Assembly: GCF_932526225.1 (NCBI RefSeq)
Contig: NC_064043.1
Coordinates: forward strand, 10,521,821 to 10,585,820
Direction of reading: 5' to 3'
Length of the DNA stretch: 64,000 nt
Origin: Nematostella vectensis
Taxonomy: Eukaryota > Cnidaria > Anthozoa > Actiniaria > Edwardsiidae
Of the stretch, positions 27,665-37,800 are shown piece by piece. The translations under genes and the position numbers were made by a program. The notes under the pieces are model-generated. The model saw nothing but the letters and a program-made list of their open reading frames with translations, was not told the origin of the DNA and did no database searches. Every line of letters begins with the position of its first letter. Within the stretch, counting starts at the first letter, position 1.

Positions 27665-28611
27665 CATTCCCAGAAATAAGAGACAACATGGCCGCCACGC
27701 ATGCGTAATAGTGCACATACAATGTCAAAATGGCTGCCATTTATTATAAGGAAATGTGGGGAGACATCACAATTTATCAAATTCTCTCGTTTCAGAGATT
27801 TTGGGCTCACGATGCAGGACTCGAAAAAAAAAAAAACCCTTGCCATTCGAGTGATACACTTTCCGTTCAAACGATGCCAGAGAAAGCCCTATAATTGTTC
27901 CTTGGACATTGCACTTTTGTTCGCTTGAGAGCATACAATCCTCCATACATTCTCTGTAATTTCATTGAAATCGGGCATAAAAGTAGTCGTTTAAAAGGTA
28001 GAACTGTTCGCCGCATCACAGGTGCAGGACTCGAAATTGGTAAATCGACTATCCTCCCATCAAATTGGCCAATAAAATAGGCAGTAGCGCCTTCCAATCT
28101 TGTTCCCCAAGATATAACATTTTATGTAGTTATGCCTAGTTCAGTAACCATTATTGTTGTCTTTAAGATACAGACTGAAGCAAGGAAAACGGTGCGCTCC
28201 GCAAGAACAACTTCTCTCCGTTCGTCCGTTCTCCATTTTGTTTTTAAACGGCTCCACGGCTTTATTCTGGGATAGACACAGGGGAATCATAAAGTCTTTC
28301 TAAAATAAATTTTTATTTTATTTGCGCATATATATATTTTTTCAACCTCAGCAAGACTGCCGCACTTCCATTATCATTGGACGTATCAAATCAGAGATGC
28401 CCCTTGCATGTTTAAATACCGCTAATACTACTTTTATTTGGAATTTTAGTTAACCTGATTAAAAACTTCTAGTGTAACAACAAAAGGGAAGCCCCTGTGC
28501 TGGCCGGAATCTCGTTTGTATTTGTGATACCGCTGTTATTCCTCGCTGTTATTCCTAGCAAAATGTGAGCCCAGAGAAACCGCTGGCTAATGTCCCTTAT
28601 TTCTGGGAATG
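27665..28611. repeat. 21-bp inverted repeat pair inside the 5.9-kb element
   Basis: CATTCCCAGAAATAAGAGACA at 27665-27685 is the reverse complement of 28591-28611 with one mismatch. The 947-bp span may be a separate small insertion next to the 5' end of the LINE. No transposase is inside. Confidence 0.4.
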
Positions 28612-28850
28612 GTACTACCATGTTTTCCCAACTTGATCGCTGACAGTCTTGTCCTATAAAAGCTCACGCCGGCAAGACGAAGCTTAACACGGAGCTTGGT
28701 AGCAGGTATTCCCAGGATCTTGTTTGGAGACCATAGAGACTGATCCACACCGCCAGGAGATGATAATCTGATAACATTGAGTGGACTAAGCCCGTAATAG
28801 AGGGCAAAGTATCCAAAAAGGGCGAGAGCAAAAACTCTCGTGGCCGCCAT
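28587..28850 (-). CDS. Small unrecognised ORF beside the right terminal inverted repeat
   Basis: The 87-codon frame starts with an ATG in a good context (GCC GCC ATAACC on the plus strand, ATGGCGGCC on the minus) 13 bases inside the right terminal repeat. The N-terminus is hydrophobic (FALALFGYFALYYGL), like a signal peptide or membrane anchor, and the rest is basic. It resembles nothing I know and may be chance. Confidence 0.2.
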   Translation of the reverse strand: MAATRVFALALFGYFALYYGLSPLNVIRLSSPGGVDQSLWSPNKILGIPATKLRVKLRLAGVSFYRTRLSAIKLGKHGSTIPRNKGH

Positions 28851-28947
28851 AACCGGCGCCTGCTCAAAGTGAGTTGTCGTGACGCAAATAGTTCAAGGTC
28901 GTGACCGAAAGGTGAGATGTTGTTAACGAAAACCTTGAGTGGCCCTC

Positions 28948-29749
28948 ATGTGCATTCGTAGTCACGTGCCTTAGCTTAGTAGAAACTCGGCTTTCGTCGG
29001 CTTTTCGCCTTATTGACTTTAATCTTGATTGACTTTAATCTTGCCTACCGAGTATTTAGTGGACTAAAACTGCGCACAGCTTCAAGTATAAAGAGAATTG
29101 GTTGGATATATATGTGATTTATCTGATTTACGGCTTTCTCCTCTCAAAAACGCTACGTCAAGTAAGTAACCACTTTTTCGTACAGCCGGCAGCTTTGATG
29201 TAATATAAGATTTATAATAATTATTATGTTGGCATCGAGTTTCTATGTACAGTTTTATGACGGGCAAAGCTTGAAAAAGATCTTAAACTCCAATCTTTTA
29301 ACCAATTAATATTTCAAAGCCAACAAATACAAAGTGTCGTTTCGTAGCTTTTTAATGTTTTTCCCTGCTGTTTAATAGTATACACAAACAAATTCGCTGG
29401 AGCAGCGGAAAAGGGTACCAAAGAACTATTGATGATACTTTATTCGTTCTCAAGGGGGAAATTAAAAAAAAAATCTCACAACAAAGGTTTAAAAAGCAAA
29501 ATCAACCTGTTTTTCTTGTCTGGCTATTTTATTGCACGCAGTGGTCAATGATATTGCAATAATTGCTATTTAATGGAGGCCCCCAATATGTTATGACGTA
29601 ATGAAAATTAATAATTTCTTCTTGAGTTGAATTGTCAGAGCAATGATTTTTCTATACGACGATAAAAATTATATGCTATCTCAACAATCACTTGGTTTAA
29701 TAGGCTAACAGTGTTAAAGAAAAACCCGCATCTTAAAGTGTTTCGTATG
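28948..29749. other. Intergenic stretch without recognised genes
   Basis: AT-rich. No coding, RNA or clear repeat signal was found. Confidence 0.35.
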
Positions 29750-29813
29750 GGTTAACCCACAGGTAGCCCAGGCTTCTACACTCGCCGTGAGCCTGGGCTA
29801 TCTGTGGGTAACC
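29750..29813. repeat. Perfect-stem hairpin
   Basis: GGTTAACCCACAGGTAGCCCAGGC (29750-29773) pairs with GCCTGGGCTATCTGTGGGTAACC (29791-29813) around a 17-base loop, with one mismatch and one unpaired base. A related half (CCACAGGTAGCCCAAGCT) occurs near 9222. Confidence 0.75.
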
Positions 29814-29819
29814 TTGAAA

Positions 29820-29953
29820 CAACCTCGAGGCGTAGCAATAAGGGAAGTGCTACTTAATTAATGCCCTTTTTTCTGCTTCAATAAAAAACAACCTCGAGGC
29901 GTAGCAATAAGGGAAGTGCTACTTATATTAATGCCCTTTTTTTCTGCTTCAAT
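29820..29953. repeat. Direct duplication, two 62-66 bp copies
   Basis: CAACCTCGAGGCGTAGCAAT...TTCTGCTTCAATA occurs at about 29820-29882 and 29888-29953, separated by a few A residues. The copies differ by single-base indels. Confidence 0.85.
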
Positions 29954-30289
29954 ATCTCCAATTTCAGCTTTATCAATCTGATATTAAAATGGCGATAATT
30001 TTGCTGACGTAGTCGTTGTGTAAGTCTGTGATAATAATGACAATGATGAAATAGCTATTTCTGTGCGCTTAGGAGAGGCTATATATAAATTACGAATGTA
30101 ATAAATAAACGGGAATCTAATCATTTAGATTTTAGGAAAATCTCACGCTGACCCTGACTTTGTCATTTTGTATATCTCACAGTCATGGTGAAACATTGGT
30201 GAAGGTTAAAATTGCTATTGAGTAGGAAATGAAAATAATAAGGTTTGATATGAGGGCATGAAGATAGATAAAGTTTAAGTGTGGGACTT

Positions 30290-30530
30290 CCTTTATTAAA
30301 CTAGCCCCTAATTTTATTAAACTAGCCCTTATTTTTATTAAACTAGCCCCTATTTTTATTAAACTAGCCCCTATTTTTATTAAACTAGCCCCTATTTTTA
30401 TTAAACTAGACCCTATTTTTATTAAACTAGACCCTATTTTTATTAAACTAGACCCTATTTTTATTAAACTAGACCCTATTTTTATTAAACTAGACCCTAT
30501 TTTTATTAAACTAGACCCTATTTTAACCAG
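30290..30530. repeat. 21-bp minisatellite, about 11-12 units
   Basis: The unit is ATTAAACTAGCCCCTATTTTT. The first five or so copies carry GCCCC/GCCCT, and the remaining copies carry GACCC. Because 21 is a multiple of three, the minus strand stays open and would encode heptads of SLIKIGS type, but there is no reason to think that frame is translated. Confidence 0.9.
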
Positions 30531-30879
30531 TTGTGATGCTGCTCCCCCCGGGCTTGCGTTCTGAAAGACCAACGGCTGATAACCAAAACTATATGAAACT
30601 TCCAACTGTTAATTAGAATCATCAAAAGAACAGACATAACACGAAACAGGCGATCACTTCTGTGGAGTTCGCAGGAGAAACTCAACTCAGTTGCCCATTC
30701 CAATTGGTTATAGAATTCCACAATTTTTACATTTTGCCGTCTCTTGTACTAAAAATAAATAAAAATCGACAAATCTACTTTAACCCACTGTAAGTTAATA
30801 ACTATTCTATCCTTATCTTCGGAATAAACACACATACACACAAATACATGGAGAACAAGCAGGATTCGAGGCTGCTCCT

Positions 30880-31742
30880 GATCTTAAACTATGCAGCCCA
30901 AACGCATTAACATCGGAAACGAGAGGGCTTAGGAATTTTTTAAATTCAACTCTAATGGTTGAATAGGAAACGCCCTTACTCATTGAAACGCTCTTTAGAC
31001 TCAGACTTAATTATTCTCCTGACTAAAGGAGACAAATTATCTTTCTGAGGCAGAGCACTTAGAAGCCTTTCCGTGATGGCTACCGGATTTTGATTTTGTG
31101 ATTTTGTTAGATCTACTAATCAATATAGAATGGCCTTCTCTAAATTGGTCATTTTTCCTTTTGGGAACTTGGATTAACATATGGTCATCCTTGATAGTGA
31201 TATCTGATACTTTTATCTTAAGTAGCTCGTCTGCACGGAGTAAACCAGCATAACCGACAAAAACAATAAATAGGAAACGTAATACCGCTAGACTATCATA
31301 AGCTTGATAAAAACTAGCAATGTCTCTAACAATATTTAAAGAAATAGGTTTTTTTTGGCTTTACTGGCCTGGCTAATCTACGTTTTGCAGCCTCCAACGC
31401 AGTTTTAACAAGATGGTGTTCTGCCGGCAGCGTCTGTAATCCCGCTAGCTTGTGCATCCATGTAATACCGTAGGCAACGCCCTCCACACTCGAGATTCCG
31501 ACGCCTTTTTGTTCAGCAGACCTGGTCAACTCCGTAAGGAACAATGCTACGTGAAGTGGTTTGGCTGGTAGTGGTTTAACGTCAAACTTGGAGAGAGCCC
31601 ATGCCCGCCATCTCATCCAACCTGTGTGGTACTTGCGCACTGTTGACTCAGCCTTGGCACCGGGAAGTAGATCAACGAGGCCGGGCAATGACTGCTGAAG
31701 ACCAATGTCTTTTGGCATGTCTAATATCGAATACCCTTCCAT
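30880..31742 (-). pseudogene. DIRS tyrosine recombinase, lacking its catalytic Tyr region
   Basis: The frame from 31742 holds the core-binding domain (STVRKYHTGWMRWRAWALSK, AEHHLVKTALEAAKRRLAR). After a shift near 31350, the catalytic domain continues with VGYAGLLRADELLKIKVSDI (first Arg) and later HSLRSGAASNPA (the His-x-x-Arg box) near 30900. Soon after, the frame runs into unrelated sequence and the expected C-terminal Tyr segment is absent. The recombinase therefore looks truncated as well as frame shifted. Confidence 0.75.
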
Positions 31743-31810
31743 AATATCTGAAAGAAACTGAAAAAATCACAGCATGTGTAGCGACGCATTAATATAATGC
31801 GTCCGTCCTT

Positions 31811-32068
31811 ACACCCGAAAGGTGATACAGACACCTAAATGGTGATACGCAAACAGCGTAAGTAAACAACAATTGAAATACCAAACCAAAAAAGGTCCCT
31901 GCGCATTCACCGCATTGTTAACGTAAGTGGTTTTAGTACTCTCATATTGCACACCTCATGGTTCTTGCACATCCCCGCATTATGTACACCTAAATGGTGA
32001 TTGTGTTAGTTCCACATTCACGCTTAAATGATGAAAAATAGAGATGAATTCATGCACCAACTGGTGAT
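31811..32068. promoter_or_regulatory. Cluster of short palindromic motifs between RNase H and recombinase
   Basis: The motif CACC-N5-GGTGAT recurs: ACACCCGAAAGGTGATACAG (31811), ACACCTAAATGGTGATAC (31831), ACACCTAAATGGTGATTG (31986), and CACCAACTGGTGATGG (32055). Each is near-palindromic. They may be recombinase or other protein binding sites in the DIRS element; this is inference. Confidence 0.4.
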
Positions 32069-32085
32069 GGGCCTGAAACGAGTGG

Positions 32086-33247
32086 CTAAATGGAAAAATC
32101 TAAGCGAAGCGCGATTATATTGAAAGAGGGACAGCCCGAAAAAACGGGGCGTTTGTGCTTGTACGCGACGGCCTGAATTGTTTGAGGACCCCATTTCGCA
32201 TCGAGAACCCTGAAAACTGATTGATTTACGGACCAGTCATCTTTGTCAACAAATCGACTTAATAGATCAGCACGCTGATTGTACTCGCGAGGGGATCCAT
32301 TCAACCTCTAACGAAATACCATTCTTGAGACAAATGTCAAAAATGGTCAATGCAATCTGTTGAAGCTCTCGAGAAGGACTACCGATAGAAATAATTCTGG
32401 CCGCGCCTTGATTGTCAGTGAATACTTTAGCTTTCTTATTGCGCAGTTGCTGAATATAAGAAAGACACACGTAGTAGACCGCCTTAAGCTCTCTGTAGGT
32501 TGAGCTCCGGCCGATATCTTCTTCCGTAAATAGACCGCTGACCGGTGAACCATCAAGAGTAGCTGTATATCCGCCATAACCTGTTTCGCTGGCGTCTGTA
32601 AACAAAAGCATGCAAGACGTAGAAGGGGAAGTAAAACGATAACCATTGAAGCAGTCTATGTTAGTATACCAAAAACTAAGCTCCTTCTTAAGGCTTGGCG
32701 TAAAACGAACAATAGAATCCCATGATGATCTTGACTCAATAGTATGATACATCTGACGAGTTAACAATCGCGAGATATGCCAGACAGCTAACGCGCATGA
32801 CATTACGGTACCAGCGATCCTAGCAAGGAATCTTTGAGAACAATAACCATCCGAAAGAGCAGCATCCAGGAAACCTTTGAGTTTCTGAAGTTTTTTATTC
32901 GGAATAAAGAACTTCATAGCTATTGTATCAATTACAAATCCGAGCCATTCTCCCGCTTGCATAGGAACCCAATGAGATTTATCCATGTTACTGAGAAAAC
33001 CTGAAGATTCGAGATCTTTGCGCTGAATAGTACTAGTCACTTGAGCCGATAACTTGTCTGACTGGCTACCCAAACCGTCGTCCAAATATAAAAAACTCAC
33101 GTGTCCCATAGAGCGCCACCTTTTGACCAAAGGACGGGGAAATTTGGTGAAACAAAAACATGCAGAGCTCAAGCCAAAGGGCAAAACGGTAAACGTAAAA
33201 TATCTACGAGTGCCATCACTGAACACCCAAGAAAACCCCAGATATTG
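32086..33247 (-). pseudogene. DIRS reverse transcriptase (second half) and RNase H
   Basis: From QYLGFSWVFSDGTRRYF the frame continues with TVLPFGLSSACFCFTK, then SFLYLDDGLG (catalytic Asp pair), EWLGFVID, and RNase H motifs LLFTDASETGYGG, YRELKAVYY and KVFTDNQGAARI. Near 32290 the frame shifts: SLEVEWIPS in one frame continues as PREYNQRADLLSRF in another. This is the typical DIRS/Ngaro RT-RNase H layout. Confidence 0.85.
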
Positions 33248-33938
33248 CTAGCAGAAATTCTATACAGCATGGCCGCCGAGCATGCGCGCTGCTTTCCCTG
33301 TTGGACTTTAAATATATTTCTGCGATCACCTTACATATAGAGAACTGTATGAGAATACAAACGCTAGTATACTTTACTCGGTTTTATTGAGAAAGCCGTT
33401 AAACCTTTTACGGTTGCAAACGGCAGACTATCAACAATACAACTTCATTGGTATATGGTAGAAATTACACACGATTTCGATGAAAATAAACTGTTCGCAT
33501 TCCCCTTCAAACGCCGATACCTTTATTTACTTATTTCCGCCATGCTTGCCTCTAAAATGTGCTCGAGTCGCAATACACAGGCCGTTCCTCTCGCTCGATA
33601 GTACATCCTCCTCCATTTGCAAACGTCGAGTTCGAACACGAAGATATAGTACTCGCTAAAAGTCAAAATAATTCCTCCATACTTGATTGAAATCTTGTTC
33701 GCAAATGAGTCTGGAAATGTTCAATATTTGTTGAGTCCATATAGAGAAGAACAATAACACTCCGAGGTCCATTTCGGCAAGAATCAAGCCATATTTTCGG
33801 TAGAAGCAAAGGCTGTTTATGATCGGCCATCTTGTTCCCACAATGCAAACTGTTTAATGCTTTGTGACCTAGCCTTTGTTCTATTTTCAGGTTATTAAGT
33901 ATTCCAAACCTAGAAAGGATATCTAGATTACTTACGCA

Positions 33939-36510
33939 ATGTCGGACCTTTTCGGTAAAATTCAAGCTCAAGAGCTACAAAATATCAAAATAAGCGAGCC
34001 AAGCTTATCATACGCTGCAAAATCCTCTGCTAGAAAGGTTATTTTCGCCTTGGATATACCCTATCCTCTGTTTAAAATCTGGCACGAACGTGTACAAAGT
34101 TTTTTTCGCCAAGTTGAAAATTCTACCGGAAGTGAGGAAGAAAAAAGCAAATTACTCCTCAAATACCCATTTGTGGCACTTTTAGAACATTCTCTGCCTG
34201 AATGTTGCTTCTGTTTTTCCTCTGACGACAATGTTAGAAGAGAAATAAATGACAGTTTACGAAAAAACTGTGCAATAATTGTACAGAAGTACAGGGCATC
34301 TAGAGGCATGGCAAGAATGAAATTAGATGGACTTTCAAAGAAGTTCCATGTCTTTCAAGGCCAAACAGAACCTTTAAAAAAACTCCAGGATGAAATTGTC
34401 AACTGGAAAGCTAGATGCCATAATCTGGAAGCAACATCCTCAGAACTTTACAAGGAAATGCAGAGTGTGCTCATGGAGTCCAAGAGGAAGGACAACATTA
34501 TACAAGACCTCTCAAAAACAAACAAAGAGCTTGCCAGTTATATTGATCAGCTTGAGAGGTCTCAGAATCTTCAATACCAAGGGAAGTCACTGCATGAAGC
34601 TAAAAACAAGCAGAGGACTCTAAAAGAATTTCTTAGCAGAGCAAATCTTGCCCTATGGTTTGCCAAAGCCTTTGGTATTGAAGTAACTTCGGTAAGTGTC
34701 ACTGAAACTGAATCTGGGCAGGTCCATCAACTGAGTGCTGGTGATGCTTCAACATCAACTGAATCTGAAGATGGCCAAGGAACCAATCAGTATGATAGAC
34801 TTAGTGATGATGAAAAGGGGCAAGTACAGGAGGTTTTATTCCTCTTAGACAAATATTGTGTTGGGGATAATTTTTACCATGAGCTCTCAATGATTTCAAA
34901 TGGTCTGCCAAAATCTTATCTAATCAAACAGTGCAGAGATAACTACATTGAAGACCTCCCTAATAATTACCTTGGCTCAAAATGTTCATTTGCTGAGCTT
35001 CTAACCATTCATGCAGCTGACTTTCTTGACAATAATCCTGATTTTGATTATGCTAATGAGACACTTAAGGTAAAAATTAATGGAGATGGAGCTAGGATGA
35101 CAAGAAATTCCAATTTTATTTTTTTAACTTTCTCTATTTTACAAACAGGAGCTAACGTAATGTCTGCTAAAGGTAACAGAAACATTGCAGCTGTTAATGC
35201 TTCCGAATCATACACCACCTTAAAGGAAGCCTTTAGTGTCACTTTTGAGGAGATTAACAACTTCATTGCTTCTGGTAAATTAACAGTCAATGATAAAACA
35301 ATTAACTTGGAGTTTTTTCTTGGTGGTGATTATAAATTTGTGTTACTAATGCTTGGTCTTAAAGGTGCAACTGCTAACTATGCATGTGCTTGGTGTAAAA
35401 TTCATAAGGATGATAGCTGGAAAACTGATAATGATTTTCATTCCTTTAATAAATCTCCAATGTCAAGATCTCTCAAGGAAATTAAAGAGCTATGTAAGAA
35501 ATCAACAGATAATTACTGTTGTGGAGCAGAGCCTTAATATTGAGCTTGATCATGTGATTGTTGACTAATTACACTTGATGCTGCGAGTAACAGATGTACT
35601 AACTAAAAATCTTGTCTATCAGGCAATTGACAGAGATAAAAAGGATGACTTTGACAAAAAAAGAGGGGAGGGAAAAGGTATCCATCTCAAAAAGCTAGTT
35701 TCCACCATACGGTCTTTGGGCATTTCTTTCGATGTTTGGGAACAGCTAAATGCTGATAAGTCATCAAGTGGTAAATATGATTTCACAAGTTTAACAGGAT
35801 CAAACAAAAAAACACTTCTCAGTCAATTGCCTGATAAACTGCATGATTTGCTAACCCTTGACAGCAGGGATAAGGTAACTCAACTGTGGAGAGATTTTAA
35901 TAATATTTACATACAAATTACTAACATGGAGCTTAACATTTTGCCAGAAATAATTGCTGACCAAGTTAAGGAATGGATTGATTTGTTTTGCTCATGCAGA
36001 ACTGTGGCAGAAGGTTACGAGAGGGCTCATGTTACTCCTTACATGCACATTCTTTTTGCCCATGTTCCCTTTTTTGTTGAAAAATACAAATGTATTAAAA
36101 TATTTACTGGACAAGGGGTTGAAAAAAATAACGATGTAGCTAGATCTGTCCTCCACAGGAAATCTAATAAATGGGATTCTGTGGGGGACATTCATAAACA
36201 AGAATTTAGACAATGGGAACTCAAACACAAGGAGAGAGAGAAGAGAAAATATGAAAAAAAAAGTACTTACTGGAATGAAGAAATAAAAACTACCAGACAA
36301 AAAAGGAGAAAAACTAATACTGAAACCCCTGACATGGAACCCTCAACTTCAGCAGACACTTCCTCAGTAGACCAACCTGAACAAGTAGACCCCAAATCAA
36401 TGACTGTCAAACAGTTGAGGGAACACTTAAAAGCCAGAGGTTTAAAAGGCTTAAGCAAAAAAAGTAAAACTGAATTAGTAGAGATTTTCCTAAATTCTCC
36501 AAGAGAATAG
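33939..36510 (+). pseudogene. DDE-like transposase with coiled coil and SAP motif, two breaks
   Basis: The first frame (33939-35537) starts MSDLFGKIQAQE. It has a Lys-rich coiled coil at about residues 145-215, an acidic Ser/Thr linker, and the core: KINGDGARMTRNSNF (Asp about 383), EFFLGGDYKFVLLMLGLKG (Asp about 464), and ANYACAWCKIHKDD with a CxWC zinc pair. The second frame (35575-36510) continues with LMLRVTDVLTKNL, HVTPYMHILFAHV and FTGQGVEKNND, whose Glu at 36121-36123 is the likely third catalytic acid. Its end is a SAP DNA-binding motif (MTVKQLREHLKARGLKG). A one-base frame change near 35525-35535 and an in-frame TAA at 35566-35568, where homologous context suggests Glu, separate the halves. 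Domain assignment is by eye. Confidence 0.72.
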
Positions 36511-36661
36511 TCATCTACTGTATGTCATTAAAGTAGTCAATATCTAGAATGTAAATTATATATGTAAATAGAATATCATACTTTTAAAAGTGCCAGAAGG
36601 TAATTGTGATATGGCACTATATAAATATACATATTATCATTATTATTCTACATGTATATAT

Positions 36662-37698
36662 TTAAATTGTAAAAGGTTCTCTAATAAAATCAAATGTAAT
36701 TTTCTCAGTATACATTCTTTGTTTATCTTCTACAACAGAATTATCAACTACTTTATAGCACTTAATAGATTTGCTTAAAAAGGTTTTCATTTTGACAGGA
36801 TACGAAATTTTAACCCCATCCCCATTCTTATCTAGATATACGTCCCACTCCCTTGGAAAATTACAAACCCTAAAATCATTGCTGCTAAGCAAAATATGTT
36901 TCCCATCCCTTGATTTTATACCCTTGCCACTAAAACAATATCGAAAACAATCATGATGAAATTCTATTGAAACAGGCACCCTAGTTCTTCTCTTAAGCTT
37001 TGCCTCCATCGCCTCTCTCAGCCGATCTAAATTGCCTTGAAGGCGTGAAGTCTCCACTTGTGGGCTGTCAAAATTCCTAAGGTGGAAACAAAACAAAAAA
37101 AGATTTAAGACTTGCTCGTTTTTCTAACTCGAAAGGCTTCGCTGACACTAAAGAAAGGGGAATCCTTTCTGATGCAATTTTGTAAAATACATGCCTAACA
37201 AGATCAGCACTCAGATAATCTTCGTCCACCCAAGAACTCTCATAGGCACTGTATCCTGTCCACTTTAAGAGATATTGTGTCTACAATAGGACAATTTAAT
37301 GTTCTTTGGTCATACTTGAATAACAAGTTCACATGCACTAGACCTATCTCACTACTCTTTACAGCCTATTTACAACATCTAAGTGGGCTAAACCAAAACG
37401 TTTAACTACCAGAAAATAATCGTAGTCAGGTAATCAAGTAAATTGAAGGTTCGGAATACATTGTTGAGCGTGGAACCTGAACTATTATAATATAAGCAAG
37501 GTAAATTTTCCGGTAACTTACCTTTCCATTGTTTATTTGCCGTGAAACAACTCTTTCAACGGGATAAAATGTTGGATCCCCATTCCTCCGTGTCTTTTTT
37601 CTTTTTTGAATGCCTCCCCACAACAGTTCACCCGAATTTGCCTCGTTAAGTTGACGATAAAAGCCGTCTCCTTCGCGAAGTCGCTTCTCTTCCGCCAT
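36662..37698 (-). CDS. Chromodomain protein carried by the transposon
   Basis: Three exons give one in-frame 225-residue reading: 37698-37522 (starts MAEEKRLREGDG), 37280-37195 and 37076-36662. Exons 1 and 2 encode a chromodomain: FYPVERVVSRQINNGK, then TQYLLKWTGYSAYESSWVDE and DYLSADLVR. Chromodomains bind methylated histone tails, commonly H3K9 or H3K27. The first intron is GT/AG (AAAG|GTAAGT and TTGTAG). The second has a strong acceptor (TTTCCACCTTAG) but no good GT donor; AG|GCATGT would be a GC-AG intron and gives the right phase. If unspliced, exon 2 runs to a TAG just before exon 3. The C-terminal 130 residues are basic and unrecognised. The start lies about 100 bp inside the right terminal repeat. 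An accessory role in targeting is inference. Confidence 0.72.
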
Positions 37699-37800
37699 TT
37701 TGAATAATAAATCACATCTGAACTGCACATGCGCAAATCAATTAAAAAATAAAATGAGCGCCCGCGCTGATAACCGCTGACTGTATAGGATTTCTACTAA

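Larger units (their letters stand above)
23048..28947. mobile_element. 5.9-kb element with 85-bp terminal inverted repeats
   Basis: Bases 23048-23132 (starting GAGGGCCACTCAAGG) are the reverse complement of 28863-28947 with about two mismatches in 85. A third of the interior is a LINE (24853-27522), and the left 1.7 kb is a field of diverged short repeats. No transposase was seen, so the element is non-autonomous or its own gene was lost. No clear target duplication was found; the flanks read TATAT on the left and ATGTG on the right. The nature of the family is unknown. Confidence 0.75.
33248..37800 (+). mobile_element. 4.55-kb DNA transposon with a SAP-tailed transposase and a chromodomain protein
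   Basis: The ends are 20-bp imperfect inverted repeats, CTAGCAGAAATTCTATACAG (33248-33267) and CTGTATAGGATTTCTACTAA (37781-37800), with 17 of 20 matching. The element splits the DIRS reverse transcriptase, which reads ...HHVDIDEE on the right and QYLGFSWVF on the left, so the insertion is younger than that element. Inside are two convergent genes: a DDE-like transposase on the plus strand and a chromodomain gene on the minus strand. I could not define a target duplication. The superfamily is not assigned; the D-D-(CxWC)-E layout is loosely like the CMC/Transib/RAG group. Confidence 0.75.

Noticed and set aside
30183..30605. 140-codon minus frame of SLIKIGS heptads
   Set aside because: It is a by-product of a 21-bp minisatellite with no start context, no domains and a known repeat origin.
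31326..31742. Host-type phage integrase
   Set aside because: The recombinase lies next to DIRS RT/RNase H on the same strand, so it belongs to that element.
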